From the NCBI GenBank assembly GCA_031256435.1, contig JAIRQO010000062.1:1-47578 (forward strand): DNA of 47,578 bases. The letters are read 5' to 3'. The translations under genes were made by a program, and so were the position numbers. Below the pieces are notes generated by a model, which worked only from the letters and a program-made list of their open reading frames with translations, did no database searches and had not been told where the DNA came from. Origin of the DNA: Cellulomonadaceae bacterium (GTDB taxonomy: Bacteria > Actinomycetota > Actinomycetes > Actinomycetales > Cellulomonadaceae). Every line of letters begins with the position of its first letter. Positions within the stretch are counted from its first letter, which is position 1. Below are positions 1 through 8,344 of the stretch, one piece after another.

Positions 1-2
1 TT

Positions 3-338
3 GCCGAGCGCATTGTGGACGGGGTGCAAGAAGCTGACAATCGGTTTGAGGACCACCCGGAAGCGGGCGGAGCCAGTGCCATGGATGTTCTGTCCGTGAC
101 GCTCGATGCCTTGACCGAGCAGGACGTTCCGCCAGGTCAGGACGCGGCACGGTACACGGAGTTGATTGCCCAGGCGCGGGAGGGTTTCACCTCAGCGGGA
201 GACCAACTGCAGCAAGGTCACATTGCTGAGGCCGCAGAGACCTACATGAAAGCGCGCACCATCACGGGTGACTTGTTGGTGATGATTTCCGGGGCCACGG
301 GCACGGTGTACGTGCTCCCAGCCTGGTCATTCCACTAG
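3..338 (+). CDS. C-terminal part of an unknown protein (cut by window edge)
   Basis: The reading frame is open to the left edge and ends with TAG at 336-338, so only the last 111 or so residues are present. The visible part is acidic, mostly helical-looking and rich in Ala and Glu. It holds a stretch resembling a four-helix or tetratricopeptide-type segment (YTELIAQAREGF, then AAETYMKARTITGDLL). I do not recognise a family. The last residues (TVYVLPAWSFH) are hydrophobic and aromatic. The gene converges on the glycyl-radical gene downstream. It is most likely real because the frame stays open with good codon use, but the function cannot be stated. Confidence 0.5.
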   Translation, partial: AERIVDGVQEADNRFEDHPEAGGASAMDVLSVTLDALTEQDVPPGQDAARYTELIAQAREGFTSAGDQLQQGHIAEAAETYMKARTITGDLLVMISGATGTVYVLPAWSFH

Positions 339-406
339 GAACATCCTCCGCCATCACGCCCCAGGAGGCCTCATCCCGTGCAGAACGCTGCGTCCCGCAT
401 AGAAAT

Positions 407-766
407 CTACATCGTGTCGTGGAAGGTGCGGGAGATGACGTCCCGCTGCTGCTCAGCGGTGAGCTTGACAAAGTTGACGGCGTAACCGGACACGCGCACG
501 GTGAGTTGCGGGTACTTCTCCGGGTGGACCATGGCGTCCTCCAGCATTTCTTTGCTGAGAACGTTGACGTTGACGTGGAACAGGCCACGAATCCCGCCGG
601 TGTCCTCGCGGCGTTGCAACATCGCCTCGCGGCGTTCGCGGAAACTCGGGGCATCGTGGTGCGTGGTGGTGCGCGCGTGGTGATGCGTCAGGGTGGTGTG
701 GTGGTGCGTTCCGTGAACGCGGGGGGCGCGGGTGCGGGTTGCAGCATGACTAGCCGTGTGGGCCAT
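407..766 (-). CDS. grcA: Autonomous glycyl-radical protein, GrcA/YfiD-like, with His-rich N-terminus
   Basis: The C-terminal half (about residues 60-119) matches the C-terminus of pyruvate formate-lyase and of E. coli YfiD/Grc[19 protein letters not shown], then [16 protein letters not shown] with the radical-bearing glycine at about residue 94. In known relatives this small protein replaces the oxygen-cleaved end of pyruvate formate-lyase and restores its activity. The start at 766 is chosen because AGGAGGA lies just upstream; the longer frame reaching 883 has no such site. Unlike E. coli GrcA, residues 1-40 are rich in His, Thr and Arg, with 11 His and two HHH runs. No pyruvate formate-lyase or activase gene is in the window. 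The protein is 119 aa, close to the 127 aa of YfiD. Confidence 0.9.
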   Translation of the reverse strand: MAHTASHAATRTRAPRVHGTHHHTTLTHHHARTTTHHDAPSFRERREAMLQRREDTGGIRGLFHVNVNVLSKEMLEDAMVHPEKYPQLTVRVSGYAVNFVKLTAEQQRDVISRTFHDTM

Positions 767-900
767 GGGATCCTCCTCGACCTTGTGGGTCCTCAATGTG
801 GTACTCGCAGCCACCCTATCGGGCACCTTCGGCCCCGCCAATACCTGGTCGCTGACCCACCGCCATACTGGCCGTCTCAGCACCCTACTTCTGTCCTCTG

Positions 901-929
901 TTGCCCACCTTCCATCTCAAGGATAAAAA
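901..929 (+). promoter_or_regulatory. Possible promoter of the riboflavin operon
   Basis: TTGCCC at 901-906 and TAAAAA at 924-929 are separated by 17 bp, directly before the ribD start at 934. If this is the promoter, transcription would begin at or next to the start codon, giving a leaderless mRNA, although AAGGA at 919-923 could also act as a ribosome binding site. I saw no FMN riboswitch pattern between 767 and 933. The rest of that gap, upstream of both divergent genes, holds nothing else I can name. Confidence 0.3.
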
Positions 930-933
930 TAGT

Positions 934-1977
934 ATGCCAAGCGATGAAATCGCCTCAACCCAAGCCATCACGGACGCCATGCACCGAGCTCTCACGCTGG
1001 CCGCACGCGGACCCGCCTGGGGCCCCAACCCGCGCGTGGGATGTGTACTCCTGTCCCACCACGGCACGGAACTGGGCGTGGGTTTTCACCGCGGCGCCGG
1101 TACGCCCCACGCCGAGGTAGACGCCCTGGCCAACGCCCGCCAACGCGGACATGACACCGCGGGCGCCACCGCCGTGGTCACCCTGGAACCGTGCAATCAC
1201 ACGGGCCGCACGCCACCGTGTTCTGAGGCACTCCTCGCGGCAGGAATCTCGGAGGTCATTTATGCGCTCGACGATCCAGGGCCCACTTCCAGCGGTGGGG
1301 GGCAGCGCCTTCACGAGGCGGGCGTGACGGTGGCTTCGGGCTTGCTGGCAGACGAGGCTCGAGACCTGGTCCGCCCGTGGTACCACGCGGTGACCACGGG
1401 CCGCCCCTGGGTCACGCTGAAGGTGTCCACCTCCCTGGACGGCTTCATCGCGGCAACAGACGGAACGTCACAGTGGATCACGGGTACGGAGTCCCGCGCC
1501 CATTCACGATCCGCCCGGGAAAATCTTGATGCCATTGCGGTGACCACAGGAACCGTTCTGGCTGACGACCCGGATCTCACCGCGCGCCACCCGGACGGAA
1601 CGTTGACGGACCATCAACCGCTGCGCATCGTCGTCGGGCAGAGAAACATACCGGACACCGCTCGGCTCCACAGGCTGGGAGGAGAGGTCCTCCATCTGCG
1701 CACTCATGAGGTGTCCGAGGTGCTGGCCACTCTTCACCAGCGTGAAGCACGGCACATCATGGTGGAGGGTGGGCCTGCCTTGTCCGCCGCGTTCCTGGCA
1801 GCCGATGCCGTGGACGAAATTGAGGCGTATGTGGCGCCCGTAGTGTTGGGATCTGGCCGCTCAGCGGTGGGCCCGTACGGCGTGACCACACTAGGCGACG
1901 CTTCGCGCTGGCACCTTGCATCTGCCCAGCGATTCGGCAACGATGTGCTGTTGAGATATCGGAAAAAGGACGGCTGA
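934..1977 (+). CDS. ribD: Bifunctional diaminohydroxyphosphoribosylaminopyrimidine deaminase / 5-amino-6-(5-phosphoribosylamino)uracil reductase
   Basis: RibD carries out the second and third steps of riboflavin synthesis: deamination of the pyrimidine ring and NADPH-dependent reduction of the ribosyl side chain. The N-terminal deaminase domain shows the zinc site HAE (residues 59-61) and PCNHTGRTPPC (Cys87 and Cys96). The C-terminal reductase domain begins near PWVTLKVSTSLDGFIA and contains VEGGPALSAAFL. The start at 934 follows AAGGA and removes 11 unlikely residues encoded from 901. Length is 347 aa, normal for the family. It is the first gene of a four-gene operon, and its stop codon abuts the ATG of ribE. 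Confidence 0.96.
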   Translation: MPSDEIASTQAITDAMHRALTLAARGPAWGPNPRVGCVLLSHHGTELGVGFHRGAGTPHAEVDALANARQRGHDTAGATAVVTLEPCNHTGRTPPCSEALLAAGISEVIYALDDPGPTSSGGGQRLHEAGVTVASGLLADEARDLVRPWYHAVTTGRPWVTLKVSTSLDGFIAATDGTSQWITGTESRAHSRSARENLDAIAVTTGTVLADDPDLTARHPDGTLTDHQPLRIVVGQRNIPDTARLHRLGGEVLHLRTHEVSEVLATLHQREARHIMVEGGPALSAAFLAADAVDEIEAYVAPVVLGSGRSAVGPYGVTTLGDASRWHLASAQRFGNDVLLRYRKKDG

Positions 1978-2574
1978 ATGTTCACGGGGATCGTGGAAGA
2001 ACAGGGCAGGGTTGAGTCCCTCACGCTTGGCGAGGGTGACGCTGACGCACGCCTCAGCATCCGTGCCAGCGCGATTCTTGACGATCTCACCATCGGCGCC
2101 TCCGTTGCTGTCAACGGCGTGTGCCTCACGGTCACCTCGATCACCGGCGCCGTACTCTCTTTTGATGTCATGCCGCAGACTCTCCAGGTGAGTTCCTTGG
2201 GGGACCTCCACCCCGGTGACTCGGTCAACCTGGAACGGGCCATGGCTGTGTCAGGCCGATTTGACGGCCACATTGTTCAGGGCCACGTGGATGGTGTAGC
2301 GGTGTTGAAGTCTCGACAACCGGGCCCACGCTGGGACGCTCTGCAGTTCACGCTCCCTGTGGAGTTGAGCAAATACGTGGTCCCGCAAGGTTCCATCACC
2401 GTGGCTGGCGTATCCCTCACCGTCACGGAGATCACCCAGGACCACTTTGGCGTGGCCCTCATCCCCACCACCTTGGACGTCACCACGCTGGGATGCCTCA
2501 CCCCGGGCGATCGCGTCAATATTGAGGTGGATGTGCTGGCCAAGTACGTTGAGCGCATGATGGATGCACGATGA
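1978..2574 (+). CDS. ribE: Riboflavin synthase, alpha chain
   Basis: This enzyme converts two molecules of 6,7-dimethyl-8-ribityllumazine into riboflavin plus the pyrimidine precursor, the last step of the pathway. The protein opens with the hallmark MFTGIVEEQG and contains two homologous lumazine-binding halves. The second starts near GRFDGHIVQGHVDG (about residue 92), and each half carries a GxSLTV or GVCLTV segment. At 198 aa it has normal length. The start codon immediately follows the ribD stop and the end overlaps the ribBA start by ATGA, so translation is probably coupled. Confidence 0.96.
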   Translation: MFTGIVEEQGRVESLTLGEGDADARLSIRASAILDDLTIGASVAVNGVCLTVTSITGAVLSFDVMPQTLQVSSLGDLHPGDSVNLERAMAVSGRFDGHIVQGHVDGVAVLKSRQPGPRWDALQFTLPVELSKYVVPQGSITVAGVSLTVTEITQDHFGVALIPTTLDVTTLGCLTPGDRVNIEVDVLAKYVERMMDAR

Positions 2575-3917
2575 CACTTCAGCGCGCTCTCACGGCTTTG
2601 GCCGCAGGTTTTCCCGTGCTCGTTGCCGATGACACGGACAGGGAGGACGAGGTAGATGTGGTGCTCGCTGCCTCCCTCGCCACCGAGCAGTGGGTAGCCT
2701 GGACGGTGCGGCATTCCTCCGGATTCCTGTGCGCCCCCATGCCAGCCGCCCGGGCCGACGCCCTCGGATTGCCCCCCATGGTGGCCAACAATCAAGACCC
2801 TCGCAGAACCGCGTACACGGTGTCCGCCGATGCGTCGTCCGGAATTACTACCGGGATTTCCGCAGCCGACCGTGCGCACACGCTTCGCGTCTTGGCCGCG
2901 CCGCAACCGCAGCCTGCGGACATCATTCGCCCGGGTCACGTCATGCCGCTGAGGGCGCGCGCGGAAGGGGTGCTGGAACGCCCAGGGCACACCGAGGCCG
3001 CAGCCGATTTGGTGCGCCTGGCGGGAGCCGGTGAGGTGGCCGCTATTGCCGAGTTGGTTCATGATGACGGGCGTATGCTCCGCGCCGACGAGGCTCGCGC
3101 GCTCGCCACGGAAGCGGGACTGGAGTTCCTCACCGTGGCAGAGTTGGTGGCGTGGCGTCAAGAACATGACCCGACGATGAACGTGGCTAAGGCTGCCCTG
3201 GGGGTAGAGGATGCGCCTGTGGCAGCGGAGGAAAGCACCGCTGGGGGCTCCGCCGGAGAAACCGGCGTGCCGAAGACTGCCGCAGAAGCGATCCCGAGTG
3301 ACAAAGTAGCCGTGGCAGACATGGCCGTGGAAGAAATAGCCGTGGCGGACCTTCCCACGGAATACGGCGAGTTTCGCATTCACGCCTTCCGCGAGACGGC
3401 CAGCGGGCAAGAACATGTGGCCCTGGTATCCCAAGTCCCGGTGCGGCATGATCCCGCTCTGGTGCGCGTCCATTCTGAGTGTCTGACCGGAGATGCCTTC
3501 GGCTCGCTGCGGTGCGATTGCGGTCCTCAACTTCACGAGGCCATGCACTTGGTGGCAGAACGCGGGGGAGCGGTTCTCCACCTGGGTGGACATGAAGGAC
3601 GCGGGATTGGGCTCGCGGCAAAGATTGCGGCCTACGCCTTGCAAGATCAAGGCCGGGACACCGTGGAAGCGAACCTGGATCTCGGGCTCCCCGTGGACGC
3701 GCGCACCTACACTGCCGCCGCCGCCATCCTGGCAGCGTTGGGGTTTGAGGACGTGCGCCTGCTCACCAATAATCCGCTGAAAGTGTCTGCGCTACGTGAC
3801 GCGGGCATCGATGTGGTGGAACGCGTTCCGCTGGAAGTGGGTGTGAGCCCCATGAATCACCATTACCTAGAAACCAAGAAGCGTTCCATGGGTCACCTCC
3901 TGGAACTGAAGGAGTAA
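2571..3917 (+). CDS. ribBA: 3,4-dihydroxy-2-butanone-4-phosphate synthase / GTP cyclohydrolase II
   Basis: The two fused enzymes supply both riboflavin precursors from ribulose 5-phosphate and GTP. Residues 1-205 are the DHBP synthase domain: [12 protein letters not shown] near residue 20, TGISAADRA, and [11 protein letters not shown] followed by GHTEAA. The C-terminal cyclohydrolase domain has the zinc cysteines in [16 protein letters not shown] and the GHEGRGIGL loop. Two features are odd. The usual acidic loop R-E-x-E-G-D has Val in place of Gly. The domains are joined by an Ala/Glu/Val-rich linker of about 60 residues with near-repeats ([16 protein letters not shown]), longer than in most RibBA proteins. 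The catalytic Glu and Asp residues are kept, so I expect it to be active. Confidence 0.95.
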   Translation: MTLQRALTALAAGFPVLVADDTDREDEVDVVLAASLATEQWVAWTVRHSSGFLCAPMPAARADALGLPPMVANNQDPRRTAYTVSADASSGITTGISAADRAHTLRVLAAPQPQPADIIRPGHVMPLRARAEGVLERPGHTEAAADLVRLAGAGEVAAIAELVHDDGRMLRADEARALATEAGLEFLTVAELVAWRQEHDPTMNVAKAALGVEDAPVAAEESTAGGSAGETGVPKTAAEAIPSDKVAVADMAVEEIAVADLPTEYGEFRIHAFRETASGQEHVALVSQVPVRHDPALVRVHSECLTGDAFGSLRCDCGPQLHEAMHLVAERGGAVLHLGGHEGRGIGLAAKIAAYALQDQGRDTVEANLDLGLPVDARTYTAAAAILAALGFEDVRLLTNNPLKVSALRDAGIDVVERVPLEVGVSPMNHHYLETKKRSMGHLLELKE

Positions 3918-3921
3918 TCCC

Positions 3922-4395
3922 GTGTCCGGAGCCGGAGCACCCGCCTTTGAACCCCTTGACGCCAGCGCTCTGCGTGTGGTGGTGATTGCCGCGAGTTGGC
4001 ACACCGTAGTGATGGATGGACTGCTTGATGGAGCGCGCAGGGCGCTGACCGATGCCCATGTGGCCGAAGTGACTGAACTGCGCGTACCGGGAACTTTTGA
4101 GTTACCCGTGGCCGCGTCACGGGCCATCGCCGCAGGTGCTGACGCCGTGGTGACTCTCGGCGTGGTGATTCGCGGGGGCACCCCGCACTTTGAGTATGTG
4201 TGCCAGGCTGCCACCATGGGTCTGACAGATCTGGCCGTGACCTCCGGCGTTCCCATCGGCTTTGGGGTGCTGACCTGTGACACGGAAGAACAAGCCGTGG
4301 CGCGCGCCGGCCTGCCCGGGTCCATTGAGGACAAGGGCTATGAGGCCGCTCTCGCTGCGCTGGCTACGGCGTTGACGCTGCAGGGTCTGAGGTAG
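3922..4395 (+). CDS. ribH: 6,7-dimethyl-8-ribityllumazine synthase
   Basis: Lumazine synthase condenses the RibD product with dihydroxybutanone phosphate. The 157-aa protein shows the family pattern: the substrate-contacting [26 protein letters not shown], then [15 protein letters not shown] with the catalytic His, and [13 protein letters not shown]. The start is GTG at 3922, preceded by AAGGAG at 3909-3914 inside the end of ribBA. It completes the order ribD-ribE-ribBA-ribH, giving every dedicated step except the phosphatase and the flavokinase. Confidence 0.95.
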   Translation: MSGAGAPAFEPLDASALRVVVIAASWHTVVMDGLLDGARRALTDAHVAEVTELRVPGTFELPVAASRAIAAGADAVVTLGVVIRGGTPHFEYVCQAATMGLTDLAVTSGVPIGFGVLTCDTEEQAVARAGLPGSIEDKGYEAALAALATALTLQGLR

Positions 4396-4414
4396 CGCTG
4401 CGCGCCTTCGCTAC
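4392..4414. terminator. Weak hairpin between ribH and the cyclophilin gene
   Basis: GTAGCG and CGCTAC form a 6-bp stem around an 11-nt loop. It covers the ribH stop codon and lies between two convergent genes. There is no following T tract, so a terminator role is only a guess from position. Confidence 0.2.
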
Positions 4415-4424
4415 TGAGCAGGAA

Positions 4425-4964
4425 TTACTCCTCAATAGTCACCGAGTTCAGCGTCACGGGCGTCACAGGGCGGTCATTGGCACCGGTAGGAACCTTGCCA
4501 AGCTTGTCCACCACGGCCTTGGAGGTGTCATCCGCCACGCGGCCAAAGATGGTGTGCTTCCCGTTGAGCCACGGCGTTGCCGCAGTAGTGATGAAGAACT
4601 GCGAACCGTTAGTACCGTCCACGGTGCCCGTGAGAGGGTTGAAACGCTTGCCCGCATTGGCCATGGCCAGGATGTAGGGTCCGTCAAACTGCTGGCCGGG
4701 GTGGATCTCGTCATCAAACTTGTACCCCGGGCCACCGGTTCCCTTGCCCAACGGATCGCCGCCTTGAATCATGAAGTTGTCAATGATGCGGTGGAAAATA
4801 GTGCCGTCATACAGCGGCGCCGTGGTGACTTCACCCGTGGTCGGGTCCGTCCATTCTTTGGTTCCCGTAGCAAGGCCAACAAAGTTGGCTACCGTTTTGG
4901 GGGCGAACGTGGGCAGAAGCTCAATCCGGATGTCACCGGTTGACGTGTGAAGTGTGGCAAACAT
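4425..4964 (-). CDS. Cyclophilin-type peptidyl-prolyl cis-trans isomerase
   Basis: The protein is a cytoplasmic cyclophilin that speeds proline isomerisation during folding, similar to mycobacterial PpiA. It shows FHRIIDNFMIQGGDP (with the catalytic Arg), LAMANAG, GSQFFITT, and a tryptophan-containing W-L-N-G-K-H-T-I-F-G segment. There is no signal peptide. The start is set at ATG 4964 because GGGAGG lies about 8 nt before it; the in-frame GTG at 4970 would sit too close to that site. Length is 179 aa. It converges with ribH and diverges from hisE. Confidence 0.93.
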   Translation of the reverse strand: MFATLHTSTGDIRIELLPTFAPKTVANFVGLATGTKEWTDPTTGEVTTAPLYDGTIFHRIIDNFMIQGGDPLGKGTGGPGYKFDDEIHPGQQFDGPYILAMANAGKRFNPLTGTVDGTNGSQFFITTAATPWLNGKHTIFGRVADDTSKAVVDKLGKVPTGANDRPVTPVTLNSVTIEE

Positions 4965-5047
4965 GCGCACATCCTCCCATAACGGACGTGGAGAGCCGCA
5001 CAGGTGACCGTTGACGATCCTCGAGCGCGCCAGGCACGCAAGTCAGC

Positions 5048-5069
5048 CACCACCCGCCCTAGGGTGGTG
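5048..5069. promoter_or_regulatory. Perfect 8-bp inverted repeat at the hisE ribosome binding site
   Basis: CACCACCC (5048-5055) and GGGTGGTG (5062-5069) form a perfect stem with a 6-nt loop and end 4 nt before the hisE start. The right arm contains the only purine-rich stretch that could serve as the ribosome binding site. In mRNA the hairpin would hide it. Whether it controls translation or is a protein-binding site cannot be told from sequence. Confidence 0.4.
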
Positions 5070-5073
5070 CCTC

Positions 5074-5337
5074 GTGAAAACATTCGACGAATTATTCGCC
5101 GAACTGAGCGTGAAGGCGGAAACCCGCCCGGCCGGTTCGGGAACGGTGGCTGAACTTGATGCCGGTGTCCACTTCATCGGCAAGAAAATTGTGGAAGAAG
5201 CGGCAGAAACCTGGATGGCCGCCGAATATGAATCCGACGAGCAGTTTGCTGAGGAAGCCTCGCAGTTGCTCTATCACCTTCAGGTGATGATCCTGGCCAA
5301 AGGCCTGACGCTCAATGACGTCTACACGTACCTGTGA
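5074..5337 (+). CDS. hisE: Phosphoribosyl-ATP pyrophosphatase
   Basis: HisE removes pyrophosphate from phosphoribosyl-ATP, the second step of histidine synthesis. The 87-aa protein has the all-alpha MazG-like fold pattern, with [18 protein letters not shown] giving the metal-binding acidic residues, followed by [14 protein letters not shown]. The start is GTG at 5074; a longer frame from 5011 would run through the hairpin and lacks similarity. hisG follows after 9 nt, the usual actinobacterial pairing. The other his genes are not in the window. Confidence 0.94.
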   Translation: MKTFDELFAELSVKAETRPAGSGTVAELDAGVHFIGKKIVEEAAETWMAAEYESDEQFAEEASQLLYHLQVMILAKGLTLNDVYTYL

Positions 5338-5346
5338 GGTGACACC

Positions 5347-6198
5347 ATGACCCTACGCATTGCCGTTCCCAACAAAGGTTCCCTGTCCGAGCCCACCATC
5401 TCCATGCTCAAGGAGGCGGGCTACCGCCAACGGTGGACGGACAGGCAACTAGCCCAGAGCGATCCTGACAATGATGTGGAGTTCTTCTACCTCCGGCCGC
5501 GTGATGTTGCGGTCTACGTGGGAGAAGGCACCGTGGATGCCGGATTCACGGGCCGTGATTTGCTGCATGACTCCGAGACCTCCGCCGTGGAGCACCTGCC
5601 CCTAGGATTTGCCAAGTCCACCTTCCGGTTTGCCGCCCCCGCGGGGACGTGTACCACATTGGCAGATATTGAGGGAAAGCGCGTGGCGTCCTCGTATCAA
5701 ACGCTGGTCCGTGACCACCTGACGGAAGCGGGCGTCACACCGCAGTCCATCGTTCACTTGGACGGCGCCGTGGAATCCTCCGTTCGCCTCGGCGTAGCCG
5801 ATGTCATTGCGGACGTGGTGGAAACGGGAACCACGTTGAAAGCCGCTGGGCTTGACGTGTTCGGCGAGCCGATCCTGAAATCTGAAGCGATCATGATTCG
5901 CCGTCCTGATGCCGAGGTGAGTGCCGGGGTCAACGTGATGACCAGGCGGTTGCAGGGTGTCATCACGGCCCGCAGTTGGGTGCTGTTGGACTACGTGGTA
6001 CCGCACAGCGCGCTGGAGGCCGCCGTGCAACTCACGCCCGGCATCGAGTCACCCACCATCTCACCCTTGCTGGAGGATGGATGGTCTGCGGTGCGAGTGA
6101 TGACCGAACGCAAGAAGATGAACCAGGTGATGGACGCCCTCTATCAGGTGGGCGCCCGCGGAACCGTAGCCACCGCCATCCTAGCCAGCCGGTTGTAG
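5347..6198 (+). CDS. hisG: ATP phosphoribosyltransferase, long form
   Basis: HisG joins ATP and PRPP, the committed and feedback-controlled first step of histidine synthesis. The start [16 protein letters not shown] and the PRPP site [14 protein letters not shown] are diagnostic. The protein has 283 aa and the extra C-terminal domain (about residues 205-283, ending near [17 protein letters not shown]) that binds histidine in the long form, so no HisZ partner is needed. GAGGTGA precedes the ATG. It converges with the helicase gene across a palindromic repeat. Confidence 0.95.
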   Translation: MTLRIAVPNKGSLSEPTISMLKEAGYRQRWTDRQLAQSDPDNDVEFFYLRPRDVAVYVGEGTVDAGFTGRDLLHDSETSAVEHLPLGFAKSTFRFAAPAGTCTTLADIEGKRVASSYQTLVRDHLTEAGVTPQSIVHLDGAVESSVRLGVADVIADVVETGTTLKAAGLDVFGEPILKSEAIMIRRPDAEVSAGVNVMTRRLQGVITARSWVLLDYVVPHSALEAAVQLTPGIESPTISPLLEDGWSAVRVMTERKKMNQVMDALYQVGARGTVATAILASRL

Positions 6199-6207
6199 TG
6201 TGCTTGT

Positions 6208-6293
6208 GGTTTCGACCGACGCACCTTCGGCGCTGGCTCAACCACCCGGCTGGTTGAGCCAGGTGACGCGCAGCGTGACCGGCGGTCGAAACC
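6208..6293. repeat. Composite palindromic repeat (REP-like), copy 1
   Basis: Two nested inverted repeats are present. The outer arms are GGTTTCGACCG (6208-6218) and CGGTCGAAACC (6283-6293). The inner arms are CTGGCTCAACCA (6233-6244) and TGGTTGAGCCAG (6251-6262), with a 6-nt loop. A third, imperfect arm pair (GGTGACGC / GCGTGACC) follows. The same modules recur at 22804-22909. It lies between convergent hisG and the helicase gene and could work as a two-way terminator. Confidence 0.75.
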
Positions 6294-6309
6294 AGGCCTC
6301 AAGCCAGAA

Positions 6310-8334
6310 CTAGTGACGCGGCTTGCGGAAGGACTTGCGTTCGCCGAACCGCTTGTCCGAGCGCTTGGCATCGCCGAACCGCTTGGACTCACCAAATTTT
6401 GGCTCGCGGAATCCGGTGGGAGCACCCTTATCCGGGGTGATGCGCAACGCGCGTCCGGCCACAGGAGCCTTGGCAATCCGCTTCATCTGGTCCTTGTCCA
6501 ACGGGACAAGCACGTCCACTAAGGAGAACGTGGGGAAGATGTCAATCTTGCCGATGTCAGCCCCGGAGAGGCCTCCTTCACCGGTGATGGCACCAACAAT
6601 GCCACCCGGGTTCACACCGTCCTTGTGTCCTACGGACACGCGGTAGCGGGTTCCCTGAGCGGGTCTGCGGATTCCCGCGCCTCGTGTGCTTCGGGGTCCG
6701 GCGGAAGCGTCATGGGAGGTACGACGATCAGGGCGGTCCGCATAACCGTCGGAATAGCGATCCGAGAACCTGTCTGATCCGCGAGCGCCACGGTCACCTA
6801 CGCGTTCCGTCCTTACGCGCTCTGGCCTCTCGCCACGCCTGTCGCCACGCTCAGCCCACCGGTCGGCACGATCGCCACGGCGCTGATCGGCTGCGGCAGC
6901 CCGCAATTCACGCGCTTGACGCGCGGCGCGGGTGCGCTCCGCTTCGGCCTCATACTCCTCTTGTTCACGGCGCAGCCGTGGACCGTCGTCGCCCACAGCG
7001 AGCGCCAACAGCGCTGCTGCTAACTCCAGCGGGTCGCTCACGGTGGCGTCTGTCCCAGATGCACCGGTGCCCGCTGCATCGTCGTCGGAATTCAGTGCCG
7101 TACGCACCAAATCGGCATAGAGATCGAGCCGGCCGTTGGCCACCCTGGCAGGAACCTGCGCGAGAACCGCCGCAGCCTTGTGGGCGGACACGTCCCGTGG
7201 GGACGGGATGTCCACCTCATCGAGGTGCATCTTGATAGTGTTCTCAATGTGCTTGAGTTTGCCGCGCTCGTGGGGGTTGATGAAACTCAGGGCAACGCCG
7301 GAACGCCCGGCGCGGCCGGTGCGCCCCACGCGGTGGACGTAGGCTTCTGGTTCACGGGGTAGGTCAAAGTTGATGACCAGGCCCACACGGTCCACGTCCA
7401 GGCCGCGGGCAGCCACGTCCGTGGCCACCAACACGTCCAGGGCGCCGCTGCGCAGGCGCTCCACAATCCGTTCGCGTTCCTTTTGGGGGACGTCACCGGA
7501 GATTGTTGCTGCGGCGATGCCGCGCTCTACCAGGGCGGAGCCCACCTCTTCAGCAGCGGCGCGGGTGCGGCAAAACACGATGGTGGCTTCGGCGTCCGTG
7601 GTGGACAGCACGCGGGTCACGGCGCCCATCTTGTGACGGAAGGGCACCACGGCGTACGTCTGGACCACAGTGTCCACGGTGGAGGCTTGCGGCGTGACGG
7701 AGATGTTGACCGGATCAGTCAGGTGGGCATCGGCAATGCGCCGGATTGCAGGGGGCATGGTGGCGGAGAACAGGGCAACCTGCCGCTCGGTGGGCGCACC
7801 GGCAAAGATGGTTTCCACGTCCTCAGCAAATCCCATGCGGAGCATTTCGTCGCCCTCATCGAGAACAAGGAAGGTGGCATCGCTCAGGTCCAGGGCGCCG
7901 CGGTCCATGTGGTCCATGACACGGCCCGGTGTTCCCACTACCACGTGAACCCCGTCACGCAGGGCGCGGATTTGGGGCGGGTAGGGGGCGCCACCGTACA
8001 CGGGGAGCACGCGCAACCCGTCGATGGTGTGGGCATACTCTTGGATGGCCTCGGCCACCTGAATGGCGAGTTCGCGGGTGGGGGTGAGCACGAGGGCTTG
8101 GACTACGGGACGGGCGACGTCCACGGTGTTGAGCAGGGGCAGCGCAAAGGCAGCCGTCTTCCCTGTTCCGGTTTGGGCTACGCCGATGATGTCATGGCCA
8201 GCGAGGAGAGCGGGGATGGCTCCGGCTTGAATGGCGGTGGGATCGGTGTACCCAAGGTCACTCACCGCCGTTCGAAGGGACTCGGGTAGGCCGAGATCGT
8301 CGAAGGTCACAGATGTTTGATTGTCTTCAGGCAC
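6310..8334 (-). CDS. DEAD-box RNA helicase, CsdA/DeaD type, with DEGD motif II
   Basis: An ATP-dependent RNA helicase probably acting in ribosome assembly and RNA turnover at low temperature. Motifs in order: Q motif near residues 11-35, AQTGTGKT (53-60), PTRELA (85-90), TPGRV, motif II as DEGD (159-162) instead of DEAD, SATMP (190-194), then ARGLD and HRVGRTGRAGR. A charged Arg/Gly/Asp-rich segment leads to a DbpA-like RNA-binding domain (RYRVSVGHKDGVNPGGIVGA) and a basic tail. GTG 8334 is the likeliest start; frame further upstream is antisense to the phosphatidyltransferase gene and lacks family similarity. No clear ribosome binding site is visible. Length is 674 aa. Confidence 0.93.
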   Translation of the reverse strand: MPEDNQTSVTFDDLGLPESLRTAVSDLGYTDPTAIQAGAIPALLAGHDIIGVAQTGTGKTAAFALPLLNTVDVARPVVQALVLTPTRELAIQVAEAIQEYAHTIDGLRVLPVYGGAPYPPQIRALRDGVHVVVGTPGRVMDHMDRGALDLSDATFLVLDEGDEMLRMGFAEDVETIFAGAPTERQVALFSATMPPAIRRIADAHLTDPVNISVTPQASTVDTVVQTYAVVPFRHKMGAVTRVLSTTDAEATIVFCRTRAAAEEVGSALVERGIAAATISGDVPQKERERIVERLRSGALDVLVATDVAARGLDVDRVGLVINFDLPREPEAYVHRVGRTGRAGRSGVALSFINPHERGKLKHIENTIKMHLDEVDIPSPRDVSAHKAAAVLAQVPARVANGRLDLYADLVRTALNSDDDAAGTGASGTDATVSDPLELAAALLALAVGDDGPRLRREQEEYEAEAERTRAARQARELRAAAADQRRGDRADRWAERGDRRGERPERVRTERVGDRGARGSDRFSDRYSDGYADRPDRRTSHDASAGPRSTRGAGIRRPAQGTRYRVSVGHKDGVNPGGIVGAITGEGGLSGADIGKIDIFPTFSLVDVLVPLDKDQMKRIAKAPVAGRALRITPDKGAPTGFREPKFGESKRFGDAKRSDKRFGERKSFRKPRH

Positions 8335-8344
8335 AATGCATCTT

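Noticed and set aside
767..933. FMN riboswitch before the riboflavin operon
   Set aside because: The conserved RFN boxes and the required stem arrangement could not be found on either strand.
262..1120. Long plus-strand and minus-strand frames overlapping grcA and ribD
   Set aside because: They have no family similarity and run opposite or out of frame to clearly recognised genes.
6208..6293. CRISPR or integration-site repeat
   Set aside because: The repeats are palindromic modules at gene ends without regular spacers, integrase or tRNA nearby.
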